Of a stretch of DNA of 57,880 nt, positions 49,828 to 56,235 are shown piece by piece. The notes below the pieces were generated by a model. It saw only the letters and a list, made by a program, of their open reading frames with translations, was not told the DNA's origin and did not search any database. Numbering within the stretch: position 1 is the stretch's first letter; each line of letters opens with the position of its first letter. Source of the stretch: a virus; IMG/VR virus record IMGVR_UViG_3300028043_000002, positions 1 through 57,880 of that record; one strand, given 5' to 3'. Position numbers and translations under genes: made by a program.

Positions 49828-50181
49828 CTTTTTTCCCCAAACTGTTTTAATTTCTCCTCGATGAAGGGGTTTCTCTAGATCGCTTTTGAGCCCCTAGATA
49901 CCAATTCACCGGTAATCTAATTCATCCATCTTCAACTTTCACCACCTTAACCCTTACTCTTTTTACTCTACTCTGCTTACTAGCAGGTCTAAATTTTTCC
50001 TGTACGTCTGCCATCACCCATTCCTCTTAAGTTCGCGCCGGGCGGGGGTGGTACTCGCCAGATATAGTTGGAGCCAAGTCTATAACTTTTACTGAGCATA
50101 AGGTGGTCATTTAAAAGATTTCTACCTAGGCGGTGCAGGTGTGAGCCATACAGGTACCCCCTCAAAATTTATTCTCATAAT
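49828..50181. other. Gene-free region left of the iteron array
   Basis: No convincing gene. Contains T-rich and C-rich stretches and a GC-rich block (GCGCCGGGCGGGGG near 50035). A possible 30-residue basic frame on the minus strand (49922-50014) has a weak ribosome site and is not supported further. A hairpin GGGG ... CCCC near 49866-49896 is loose. No tRNA-like fold was found. Confidence 0.4.
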
Positions 50182-50688
50182 GAAACTTCTAAACGAAAAG
50201 ATTATGGGGAGGACACATCGAAACTTCTAAACGAAAGGACTTATAGGGAGGCCTCAGAGAAACTTCTAAACGGAGAAATGAAAGGGCATGCCTTTCGAAA
50301 CTTCTAAACGAAAAGATTATGGGGAGGCCGCAGAGAAACTTCTAAACGGGGGAGGCGAGTCCGAAACTTCTAAACGAAGAATTTTAAAGGGGTGTCTCAC
50401 AACGAAACTTCTAAACGGAGAAATGAAAGGGATGACTACAATGAAGCTTCTAAACGAAAAATAGAGGGGCGGCCTTTTCGAAACTTCTAAACGAAAAGAT
50501 ATATGGGTTGTGGATGCAGCGAAACTTCTAAACGGAGAATTTTAATTGTGGTGTCTACAATGAAACTTCTAAACGAAGTTTTAGCCCGTTTAGAAGTTTA
50601 TTTTGAATTAGTCCGTTTAGAAGTTTATTTTTTTGAGATGCGGTTTCCCGAAACTTCTAAACGAAATTAAAGTCCGTTTCGAAGTTTC
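50182..50688. repeat. Iteron array, 14-bp repeat GAAACTTCTAAACG
   Basis: Direct copies start at 50182, 50220, 50259, 50297, 50335, 50363, 50404, 50443 (one mismatch), 50480, 50521, 50562 and 50650. Inverted copies lie at 50587 and 50614 (each one mismatch), with a degenerate inverted one at 50675. Most spacings are 37-41 bp. The DNA between copies is itself related (AAAAGATTATGGGGAGG and GAGAAATGAAAGGG recur). Not a CRISPR: the repeat is too short and the spacers are similar. Consistent with a replication origin or a partition-protein site. Confidence 0.75.
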
Positions 50689-50714
50689 TCTTCTGGGGGC
50701 TCCATTTCGAAGTT

Positions 50715-50800
50715 TAGAAAATTTAAATTATTTTTTCATAAAAAAACGCCTTGAAAAATACCTTATCGCGCAAATAAAATTAAATAAAAAAAGATGTCAC
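50715..50800. other. AT-rich stretch beside iterons, candidate DNA-unwinding element
   Basis: About 85 bp of mostly A and T with runs of T and A directly after the last iteron copies. Iterons followed by an AT-rich unwinding region is a known origin layout. No initiator gene is recognised near it, so this is inference. An overlapping 69-residue frame (50633) covers repeats and is not believed. Confidence 0.4.
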
Positions 50801-50856
50801 GTTTTTACCGGAGCGGAGCGGACCTGCACTAAAAAATTTTAGCCATAGAAAAGACG

Positions 50857-50919
50857 TTGCTTTCAGCCAATTTGGGACATTAAAATATTTTTATAAAGTT
50901 GGAACTAAAAAGTTCTAAC
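50857..50919 (+). promoter_or_regulatory. Candidate promoter and hairpin before the 50951 gene
   Basis: TTGCTT (50857) and TAAAAT (50881), 18 bp apart, resemble -35 and -10 boxes. Downstream GTTGGAACT-AAAA-AGTTCTAAC (50898-50919) is a 9-bp stem with one G-U pair, in the 5' UTR or at the start of the transcript. It may be an operator or an RNA stabiliser. The ribosome site AGGAGGAGC follows. Confidence 0.5.
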
Positions 50920-50950
50920 TTAACCCAACCCTTCACAGGAGGAGCACAAC

Positions 50951-51457
50951 ATGGAACAGGCAGTCAAACAGATTACATTGGATGAGGTGATGTCGAGTGG
51001 TGGACAACGTGGGGGCACTGGCGCGATGAGTGCCTTCAAAGCCAACCTGATTCACATCCTGAAGCAGGTTGCTGACCCGGCCAACAAGGGCAAAGTTCGT
51101 CAGCTGAAAATTGACGGAAAGGATTGCCCCGCGGTGCCGGTGGGGAAAGTGGTCAACTCTCTCAAGCAGCTGTTCGTTGGTGGCACGATGGACACCTGGA
51201 AAGACGGGCAGCGGTACAACCGCAGCTACCGTTACCTCAAGGGGTTCGCTGATCAGGGTACCCTCACGAAGTTGGGTGTGGTGATCCTGAGCAAGGACAA
51301 CCACGACCTGCCCGACAATGTCAACCACATCGTTATCGTGGATTCCAGCAAGCTTCTGGGCAAAACGGAGATCACCACCAAATCGGCTCCCAAGGCCGAG
51401 CCTCCCAAGGCTGAGACCCCCAAGGCGGCGCCGGAAAAGGCTTCTGATCTCGCCTAA
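50951..51457 (+). CDS. RSYxY-family protein 3, beside the iteron array
   Basis: 168 residues, third paralogue of the RSYxY family. GGQRGGTGAMSAFKANLIHI, later YNRSYRYLKGFADQGTLTKL, then a Pro/Ala/Lys tail (PKAEPPKAETPKAAPEKA) like that of basic bacterial DNA-binding proteins. GC-rich codons, own promoter and terminator. The neighbourhood makes it a candidate binder of the iterons, but nothing in the sequence proves DNA binding. Confidence 0.6.
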   Translation: MEQAVKQITLDEVMSSGGQRGGTGAMSAFKANLIHILKQVADPANKGKVRQLKIDGKDCPAVPVGKVVNSLKQLFVGGTMDTWKDGQRYNRSYRYLKGFADQGTLTKLGVVILSKDNHDLPDNVNHIVIVDSSKLLGKTEITTKSAPKAEPPKAETPKAAPEKASDLA

Positions 51458-51469
51458 CCACTAACCAGA

Positions 51470-51498
51470 GGGGGGCACTTAGTGCCCCCCTTATTTTT
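51470..51498 (+). terminator. Rho-independent terminator
   Basis: GGGGGGCAC-TTA-GTGCCCCCC followed by TTATTTTT. Nine bp stem, 13 nt after the stop of the 51457 gene. Clean terminator; one of the best in the window. Confidence 0.85.
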
Positions 51499-51568
51499 GA
51501 CCTTATAATTGGGCCAAATTTTGGTCCTTCAAAAAATGGTAGGGAACCTTTAGAACTGGAGAGCAGTG

Positions 51569-51778
51569 ATGAGAACACTATCTGAGGAAGAAATTGAGGC
51601 ATATGTAGCCTCCCAGGGCAAAGAATGCCCCTGGTGTAAAAGCCGGAATATCGAAGAGACAGGCTTCTTGGACATGACCGACCAATGGACATCAAACGAA
51701 ATGAAGTGTCTGGAATGTAAAGCCCTTTGGCATGCCCTCTATGTTCTGATCCATGTCATCTACGAGCCAGATGAGTGA
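51569..51778 (+). CDS. Zinc-ribbon protein
   Basis: 69 residues. CPWCKSRNIEETGFLDMTDQ and later CLECKALWHALYVL: a treble CxxC ribbon of the kind common in phages. Its end overlaps the microprotein region, so it may be transcribed with it. Confidence 0.6.
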   Translation: MRTLSEEEIEAYVASQGKECPWCKSRNIEETGFLDMTDQWTSNEMKCLECKALWHALYVLIHVIYEPDE

Positions 51779-51803
51779 TCGTATTAGCACTGGAGTGGGA
51801 CAA

Positions 51804-51953
51804 ATGATATTTTTTATTCTAACCCGGACTATCCAAAACATAGCTTTCATGGGAACTCCACACCCAAGTGCACGTTACGTTGTGGGTTGTGGTTACGCAG
51901 TGAGACTCTATAAACATGAAGGCACCATGGGTGAAAGTTTTCTATATTATTAG
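51804..51953 (+). CDS. Microprotein, MIFFILT type
   Basis: 49 residues. The ATG at 51804 (GGAGTGGG upstream) gives MIFFILTRTIQNIAFMG, matching the start of several later microproteins (MIIFVLTS, MVTLFILTS, MVIILTK). A longer in-frame start exists at 51753 or 51771. First member of the array. Confidence 0.5.
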   Translation: MIFFILTRTIQNIAFMGTPHPSARYVVGCGYAVRLYKHEGTMGESFLYY

Positions 51954-52101
51954 CCAAGAGGGAACTACCTTCTACAAGGGAATCATACCAACCAATTCTT
52001 GGCAGAACTTTCGGGAATTCTTTGTCATGTCCCAGAATATAATACACCTTAAGCGGCTAGATTCGATGTTCTTCAGGAAGTGGTGTGATGTTCCTTATTA
52101 A
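51916..52101 (+). CDS. Microprotein, VKVFYIIS type
   Basis: 61 residues. VKVFYIISQEGTTFYKGIIP matches KTFYIRISEF and KVFYITAKVM of later members. Overlaps its neighbours by tens of bases. Ribosome site weak. Part of the array. Confidence 0.5.
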   Translation: MKAPWVKVFYIISQEGTTFYKGIIPTNSWQNFREFFVMSQNIIHLKRLDSMFFRKWCDVPY

Positions 52102-52318
52102 ATGCAGCCCTGACCTCTATGGTAGGGCCTTTAAGTATATTGCCAAGTCGGGAAACTACAAACGACTTGGCCATCACTTTATCTACATAGTTGGAAGAGA
52201 TCCACGGTCACTAAAGGGAGTAGCTGAGATGAAAGCGATTGGATCAGCACTTGGATGGAGTAAGCCACCCCCCGGAACTATATACAATCACGGAGCAGCA
52301 TGGCATGGACCGGGATAG
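52088..52318 (+). CDS. Microprotein, LYG type
   Basis: 76 residues from the ATG at 52088. FLIKCSPDLYGRAFKYIAKS has the same core as VIVVTKVESDLYGGIFRV of the 54078 gene. C-terminal half is basic and Gly-rich. Overlaps the previous and next frames. Confidence 0.5.
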   Translation: MFLIKCSPDLYGRAFKYIAKSGNYKRLGHHFIYIVGRDPRSLKGVAEMKAIGSALGWSKPPPGTIYNHGAAWHGPG

Positions 52319-52422
52319 TCACTAAAATATTTGACCACCAAAAATCAGGGGGTGAATTTGAAACGTTTGTTCACAAGAAACTTGGTAATCTTCATTTTAA
52401 CCAAACATCCGTGTACCGGTAA
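52300..52422 (+). CDS. Possible 40-residue microprotein
   Basis: WTGIVTKIFDHQKSGGEF then a His-rich end. It has the array's length but only part of its signature. Overlaps the next frame, which fits the array better. Confidence 0.3.
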   Translation: MAWTGIVTKIFDHQKSGGEFETFVHKKLGNLHFNQTSVYR

Positions 52423-52483
52423 CCGAGTATACTACATTAGTTGCAATTGCTACTTCGTATCGATACCGAGTCTACAATGGTAA
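52352..52483 (+). CDS. Microprotein, degenerate tandem copy
   Basis: 43 residues, GTG start with CAGGGGG upstream. LVIFILTKHPCTGNRVYYIS is a diverged copy of TLFILTSHPGTGNQVYYIT of the next gene; both continue with a Y-F strand. The DNA of the two is clearly alike over about 75 nt, a tandem duplication. Confidence 0.5.
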   Translation: MNLKRLFTRNLVIFILTKHPCTGNRVYYISCNCYFVSIPSLQW

Positions 52484-52632
52484 CTCTTTTTATTTTAACC
52501 AGCCATCCAGGCACCGGCAACCAAGTATATTATATTACCCAACAAGGCGTGGTTTGCAATCGTTACTTCGTATACTCGTCTGGCACCCTTAAAAAACTTG
52601 CGGGTCTTGGTCGTTTCTTTGTGACGCAATGA
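52477..52632 (+). CDS. Microprotein, LFILTS type
   Basis: 51 residues. VTLFILTSHPGTGNQVYYIT then NRYFVYSSGTLKKLAGLGRF. The ATG overlaps the previous stop (ATGGTAA). The cleanest member of the tandem pair. Confidence 0.5.
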   Translation: MVTLFILTSHPGTGNQVYYITQQGVVCNRYFVYSSGTLKKLAGLGRFFVTQ

Positions 52633-52769
52633 AAACCTTTTACATTAGGATTTCGGAGTTCGCTTCCCTTTATGCCGTCGCGGACGCGATCTACCTTTTT
52701 GCTCACCCAAAAGTCTATCGTGCGGAGGGGAATCGTTGGCGAGAAATTGGCAAACAACCTTCTTCGTAG
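52629..52769 (+). CDS. Microprotein, TFYIRIS type
   Basis: 46 residues, ATGA overlap with the previous stop. KTFYIRISEFASLYAVADAI then YRAEGNRWREIGKQ. Shares the FYI start and the LY-x3-I block of the family. Confidence 0.5.
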   Translation: MKTFYIRISEFASLYAVADAIYLFAHPKVYRAEGNRWREIGKQPSS

Positions 52770-52894
52770 TTTGTGGTGTAGAGTCTAATTTCTATGATGC
52801 CGTCTTTACTATAAAGGGTTACACTTGGAGGACACTCTCCGCCTTGAGTGCTTGGCACGACGCACTGTTGATCCTTTATGTGTCAAATGACTAA
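52736..52894 (+). CDS. Microprotein, FFVVCG type
   Basis: 52 residues, TTG start with GCGGAGGGG upstream, a strong site inside the previous gene. TTFFVVCGVESNFYDAVFTI is close to VTKVESDLYGGIFRV. Shows the family core E-S-x-x-Y-x-x-x-F. Confidence 0.55.
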   Translation: MARNWQTTFFVVCGVESNFYDAVFTIKGYTWRTLSALSAWHDALLILYVSND

Positions 52895-53048
52895 GGTCTT
52901 TTACATCACCGCCAAAGTTATGCATATCTTTCTAAAAGCGGATCAGGTGTACAGGTTTGTGAACCCAACCTCAGAAAACCGTTACTTGTTGTTGGTTTAT
53001 GGAGGAGGAGTGCCAACTATTAGAATGGTGAATAATTATGGCCACTGA
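52887..53048 (+). CDS. Microprotein, VFYITAK type
   Basis: 53 residues from the ATG at 52887; an earlier in-frame ATG is at 52878. TKVFYITAKVMHIFLKADQV. Ends past the start of the next gene (overlap 11 nt). Confidence 0.5.
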   Translation: MTKVFYITAKVMHIFLKADQVYRFVNPTSENRYLLLVYGGGVPTIRMVNNYGH

Positions 53049-53397
53049 TTTTAGTCGTATTTGGGGTGTAGATAAGGTGCAGCTACATGAAAAGCACTTA
53101 GTGGTGATTACTAAACCTATCTATATGCAGCGCAAATTTTGGGGATTTCGGGGGGTGAGGTTAAAGTTGACACTTAGAAGAGATGGTGTAGATTTCTGCT
53201 CCCTGAAAAGCAACAAGCAACTGGGTAGTCATGATCACCCCTCTTTGTGGTCCGATATGGTCTGTCTGGGAAATCTGACCGATGGCTATTTGAGGGCTAC
53301 GCGGGAAGGAGATTGGCAACTCGCAGTTATCTTGGTTATGAAAATGCTTGATTGGGGCAGCTGCAAGCCACGGGAGAGCAGCCATTGGTATTGGTGA
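53038..53397 (+). CDS. Larger member of the microprotein region
   Basis: 119 residues. HLVVITKPIYMQRKFWGFRG then a cysteine at about 54, ending WGSCKPRESSHWYW. Basic and aromatic. Overlaps both neighbours. Not clearly in the signature family; may be a two-unit fusion. Confidence 0.5.
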   Translation: MATDFSRIWGVDKVQLHEKHLVVITKPIYMQRKFWGFRGVRLKLTLRRDGVDFCSLKSNKQLGSHDHPSLWSDMVCLGNLTDGYLRATREGDWQLAVILVMKMLDWGSCKPRESSHWYW

Positions 53398-53399
53398 TC

Positions 53400-53546
53400 A
53401 TGCTCGTTAAGTGGGAAACTTTTGTTGAACTGTTTCCTGTTCGAAGTATTTTTTGGTGGTACCGTATGAATGAGGTGCCATTTGGGAGTTGTTGGGGTGT
53501 AGCACTTGTCAACAATTTTAACCGACTTGAGGAGGTAGAGACATGA
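53400..53546 (+). CDS. Microprotein, WETFVE type
   Basis: 48 residues; GTG at 53394 or ATG at 53400. LVKWETFVELFPVRSIFWWY. Aromatic, ends with EEVET overlapping the next start by 4 nt. Confidence 0.45.
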   Translation: MLVKWETFVELFPVRSIFWWYRMNEVPFGSCWGVALVNNFNRLEEVET

Positions 53547-54076
53547 AGTTGCGACAGTACATTCCGGAAGAACTTTGTGAGAAGTGTGAGAAGCGTATAG
53601 ACTGCATAACCGAGGTGGTTGACAGCATACCCACTCTGGTGAAAGTGGGCCCCGATACGTGCTGTGTCTTGGCTAAACCTTTGACGGTCTTTGTTCCTAG
53701 TGCTAACCTACCTTATGATATCCAGGTGCCTTCCGCAGTGGAGATTGGTTCACCAGGAACTCTAGAGTGTGCGGCCGCTTTGACCCAAGAGGAGCTCAAT
53801 GCTTTGATTGAGTGGGGCATTGAGAAGTATTTCGATATGGTCCTAGGTAGCCAAGACATTAAGATGCCCAAAACTGTTGCGGAGCTACGAACTGCAGGCG
53901 ACGGCACCAACCATATTGTGGGTATGATTGCTTTGATCGCGCGGGCGTTTATGGAGGGGAATTTCAAGATCTACCTGAAATTTCCGGAAACTCATTTGCA
54001 TCCTAAGGCGCAGCTGGGTTTGGTGGAGATGCTTCGTAGTTTGTTGGAGCCGCCACCAAAGAATGTGGCACTCTAA
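53543..54076 (+). CDS. Protein with Cys module and OLD-ATPase-like C-terminal motif
   Basis: 177 residues. Begins with the recurring module CEKCEKRIDCIT (C12, C15, C21). The C-terminal part has PETHLHPKAQ (148-157), the conserved block of OLD/AAA ATPases (EPExHLHPxxQ), within YLKFPETHLHPKAQLGLVEM. No Walker A or other ATPase core is seen, so this may be a fragment or a mimic. The first residue of the usual EPE is Lys-Phe. Odd mix of a module family and a defence-like motif. Confidence 0.55.
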   Translation: MKLRQYIPEELCEKCEKRIDCITEVVDSIPTLVKVGPDTCCVLAKPLTVFVPSANLPYDIQVPSAVEIGSPGTLECAAALTQEELNALIEWGIEKYFDMVLGSQDIKMPKTVAELRTAGDGTNHIVGMIALIARAFMEGNFKIYLKFPETHLHPKAQLGLVEMLRSLLEPPPKNVAL

Positions 54077-54077
54077 A

Positions 54078-54239
54078 ATGCATGTCATTGTCGTCACTAA
54101 GGTTGAATCCGACCTTTATGGGGGGATCTTCCGAGTTCAAGACATTGTCAGTGGCAAATTTTGTGAGGTCTATATAAGTCATGATCGTGAGGGCATACTG
54201 GTATACCACGTCTTTCAGCGGCAAATGTTTATGAGATAG
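54078..54239 (+). CDS. Microprotein, VIVVTK type
   Basis: 53 residues. HVIVVTKVESDLYGGIFRVQ is the clearest statement of the family core, close to 52088 and 52736. Rest: VYISHDREGILVYHVFQ. Starts right after the previous stop. Confidence 0.55.
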   Translation: MHVIVVTKVESDLYGGIFRVQDIVSGKFCEVYISHDREGILVYHVFQRQMFMR

Positions 54240-54277
54240 GGTAGTGAGATGGACAAAAAGAGTGGAGAGGGGCAAAC

Positions 54278-54499
54278 ATGAAACTGCGTTCAAGGTTTTT
54301 GGGTCAAGGGTTTTTTCTGGGGGTTTGGTTTGCGTGTCTGCTCTTGGCGACGATCCAGGATTGGCTGGGACTAGAAGGTTATATTTCACATATACGTGCT
54401 TATTGGATTCACGTGCCCTGGTGGTTTTGGCTGCCGATATGGGGCTTGTGGCTAGTTGTAATGTGTGGGGCAATTCGTTTGGCGAGAATGCCCGATTGA
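54278..54499 (+). CDS. Small membrane protein
   Basis: 73 residues, ATGA overlap with a short upstream frame (MDKKSGEGQT). Two hydrophobic segments (FFLGVWFACLLLATI and WWFWLPIWGLWLVVMCG). Not in the signature family but inside the array. The overlapping frame at 54244 is less likely. Confidence 0.5.
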   Translation: MKLRSRFLGQGFFLGVWFACLLLATIQDWLGLEGYISHIRAYWIHVPWWFWLPIWGLWLVVMCGAIRLARMPD

Positions 54500-54547
54500 G
54501 GCGGTGGACTCCATGAAAACAATTGTTAGTTTTCGGCTTTTAGAAGA

Positions 54548-54700
54548 ATGATAATATTCGTACTCACCAGCAAAGAGGTGTTCTTACGTTACAATGTTCG
54601 GTGGATGAGTGTTTTACCTTTTCATACCGCCGCGTTCCATGTTTCCTCAGACAAGGGAATTGTAGATTTGTTGTCAATTCTTCGGGAGGCTTGGAGGTAA
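54548..54700 (+). CDS. Microprotein, IIFVLTS type
   Basis: 50 residues, ATGA overlap with a 12-codon frame (MKTIVSFRLLEE). MIIFVLTSKEVFLRYNVRWM then VSSDKGIVDLLSILREAW. A good family member with a full-length second half. Confidence 0.55.
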   Translation: MIIFVLTSKEVFLRYNVRWMSVLPFHTAAFHVSSDKGIVDLLSILREAWR

Positions 54701-54701
54701 A

Positions 54702-55277
54702 ATGACCACCTTGCAGCAATTTTTGCAACATGACCCCTTGTTGGTGCGGCATTACTTGTCAGCACCAGAAACCAATCCTGATGACTACCCCTGGGAGGTG
54801 CACACAATTCAGCGGCAATACTCCCAAGGTCAACTGACTTTGTGTGTTGTCGCTGGCGTAGAATTTTCCCCACATCACGATGTGGAAGCCTTTGATGGTG
54901 AAACTTTAACTGTTATGGTGGGAGAACGTATCGTACAAATTCGCCGAAAGGGTGGGAGGGGAGCTAGAGGTTATGGCATTAGTGAAATTGCTAGGGAGCT
55001 TGGTGTGTCCAGGCAACGGGTACATCAGAAGGTTAAGAAGTGCCAAAATCCCTATGTGAAGTTAAAACGAGGCCCTCGAAGCCCCCACGGGAGTAAGACA
55101 CCGATAGTTAAAGTTAGTGAACAGCTAGTGCCTGTCAAGAGAATGTTGACTGTGACCGTGTTGCGGCTACGGTGGCAATGCCCACAATGTGGTCACCTCA
55201 ACGGAATCAGGAAAATGACTGATAATCAGCGGTTTTCTTGCCAAAAGTGCTTTAAGAGGGCTAGGTTAGTTAGATGA
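54702..55277 (+). CDS. Helix-turn-helix and zinc-ribbon regulator
   Basis: 191 residues. GISEIARELGVSRQRVHQKV (residues about 88-107) is a helix-turn-helix like those of MerR/sigma-type regulators. The C-terminus has CPQCGHLNGIRK and CQKCFKRARLV, a zinc ribbon. N-terminal part is a beta domain with PHHDVEAFDGETL. Probably regulates the array or nearby operons; the target is unknown. Overlaps the next microprotein by 4 nt. Confidence 0.65.
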   Translation: MTTLQQFLQHDPLLVRHYLSAPETNPDDYPWEVHTIQRQYSQGQLTLCVVAGVEFSPHHDVEAFDGETLTVMVGERIVQIRRKGGRGARGYGISEIARELGVSRQRVHQKVKKCQNPYVKLKRGPRSPHGSKTPIVKVSEQLVPVKRMLTVTVLRLRWQCPQCGHLNGIRKMTDNQRFSCQKCFKRARLVR

Positions 55278-55387
55278 CATTCATTGTGGTAACTGGAGCT
55301 CCATTGCTAGTGAGGTTGGCTCGGGGGTTTCGTCTCTTTGAATCAGGCGGTAAAACTTTGCTGGCATGGGCTTTTTGGACAGTATGA
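55274..55387 (+). CDS. Microprotein, FIVVTG type
   Basis: 37 residues, ATGA overlap. MTFIVVTGAPLLVRLARGF and a short end. Shares the FIVVT start of the family; truncated after the second block. Confidence 0.5.
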   Translation: MTFIVVTGAPLLVRLARGFRLFESGGKTLLAWAFWTV

Positions 55388-55515
55388 CCCCGATGATCAT
55401 CATACTCACTAAATCGGAGCGGATTTGGGCTCAACGTAACTTCGTTTTAGTCACTCATTTATGGGATGGACTCAGATTTTTGTTGTGCCCTCTTCAGGGT
55501 AGTGACATTTGGTAA
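55384..55515 (+). CDS. Microprotein, IIILTK type (repeat copy 1)
   Basis: 43 residues. PMIIILTKSERIWAQRNFVL. 91 bp (55392-55482) are repeated nearly exactly at 55815-55905, inside another microprotein. Start overlaps the previous stop. Confidence 0.55.
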   Translation: MTPMIIILTKSERIWAQRNFVLVTHLWDGLRFLLCPLQGSDIW

Positions 55516-55905
55516 GGGAGGGTTTTATAATGGCTCTAATAAGAGAAGATTGCCACGGTATCTATGTGAAGGCGGATGGTAGTATCTTTCGCCCACAGGT
55601 TAACCGCTATCATGGCCACTTAAAAAATGTGGCCTCTAAGTATCGTGCTGGAGAAAAGGTGAGAGCTCGGCATATCCCCCAAACGACAAGAGCCAAAGTA
55701 GGAGACGAATTTTGGTTTGGTCACGGCAGTTATGATTTTTGGGACCCCGCAGTAGGGAAATTCATTCCCATTCCTTCAGAGAAGGTGTGGGATACTATAG
55801 GAGCTGAATACTGTGATGGTCATCATACTTACTAAATCGGAGCGAATTTGGACTCAACGCAAATTCGTTTTAGTCACTCATTTATGGGATGGACTCAGAT
55901 TTTTG
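55392..55905 (+). repeat. 91-bp direct repeat, two copies
   Basis: Copies at 55392-55482 and 55815-55905 match at about 93 percent. Each codes for the first 30 residues of a microprotein. After it the copies diverge at once (LLCPLQGSD versus QLSPDWELF), giving a sharp breakpoint. The interval between the copies is unique sequence. Confidence 0.8.
55530..55835 (+). CDS. Hypothetical protein, donor of shuffled segments
   Basis: 101 residues from the ATG after AAGGGAGGG. LIREDCHGIYVKADGSIFRP, HLKNVASKYRAGEKVRARHI, and the end PSEKVWDTIGAEYC. Two parts of it (55627-55651 and 55778-55799) reappear fused at 55971-56018 in the next gap. Function unknown. Confidence 0.5.
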   Translation: MALIREDCHGIYVKADGSIFRPQVNRYHGHLKNVASKYRAGEKVRARHIPQTTRAKVGDEFWFGHGSYDFWDPAVGKFIPIPSEKVWDTIGAEYCDGHHTY

Positions 55906-55968
55906 CAGTTGAGCCCCGATTGGGAACTTTTTCCTGCGTGGTGTGAATTACCAGATTGGGAGGATTAA
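55816..55968 (+). CDS. Chimeric microprotein (repeat copy 2)
   Basis: 50 residues. The first 30 (VIILTKSERIWTQRKFVL ...) are the 55384 protein. From residue 31 the sequence LSPDWELFPAWCELPDWED is the C-terminus of the 56039 protein. The join is at 55906-55910 in the DNA. A clear fusion of two array genes. Confidence 0.65.
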   Translation: MVIILTKSERIWTQRKFVLVTHLWDGLRFLQLSPDWELFPAWCELPDWED

Positions 55969-56235
55969 AGATGTGGCTTCCAAGTATCGTGCTGGCAGAG
56001 AAGGTGTGGGATACTATATTGAACTACAGGAGGACAGAATGAAAACTAAGAAGGCTGCTTTGGGGCCTCCAGGGAATCAGGTGGTGTTTGAAGTAGTGAG
56101 TTGTGAATCTTGCCCATATGGGCCGCTCATCCCCGATCAACAGTATTGTTTAAAATCCGATATGAGGCCTCTGAGCCCAGATTGGGAACTTTATCCTGAG
56201 TGGTGCGAATTACCAGATTGGGAGGATTAAAGATG
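55910..56235 (+). repeat. 64-bp direct repeat, two copies
   Basis: Copies at 55910-55973 and 56172-56235, differing at a few bases. Each holds the end of a reading frame (LSPDWEL-P-WCELPDWED) and the next ribosome site GGGAGGATTAAAGATG. The first copy is fused to the 91-bp repeat. The DNA between (55971-56018) is a joined pair of fragments from the 55530 gene. Confidence 0.8.
56039..56230 (+). CDS. Small Cys protein with WCELPDWED end
   Basis: 63 residues from the ATG after AGGAGGACAG; the longer GTG start at 55943 covers rearranged sequence. FEVVSCESCPYGPLIPDQQY, C at 37, and the end LSPDWELYPEWCELPDWED, the source of the chimeric end at 55816. Cys spacing suggests a metal site. Confidence 0.55.
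   Translation: MKTKKAALGPPGNQVVFEVVSCESCPYGPLIPDQQYCLKSDMRPLSPDWELYPEWCELPDWED

Noticed and set aside
49922-50014. 30-residue minus-strand basic peptide
   Set aside because: Reads cleanly but is very short, with only a partial ribosome site; no independent support.
49860-50160. tRNA or riboswitch in the gene-free block
   Set aside because: Several short complementary runs were tried, but no cloverleaf, T-loop or known riboswitch core could be formed.
50182-50688. CRISPR array
   Set aside because: Regularly spaced repeats suggest it, but the repeat is only 14 bp, some copies are inverted, and the spacers resemble each other. No cas gene is present.
50633-50842. 69-residue protein
   Set aside because: Starts inside the iteron array and runs through AT-rich DNA, without a ribosome site.
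54244-54516. 90-residue protein overlapping the membrane gene at 54278
   Set aside because: The 54278 frame has a proper start context and two clear membrane segments; the other frame has neither.
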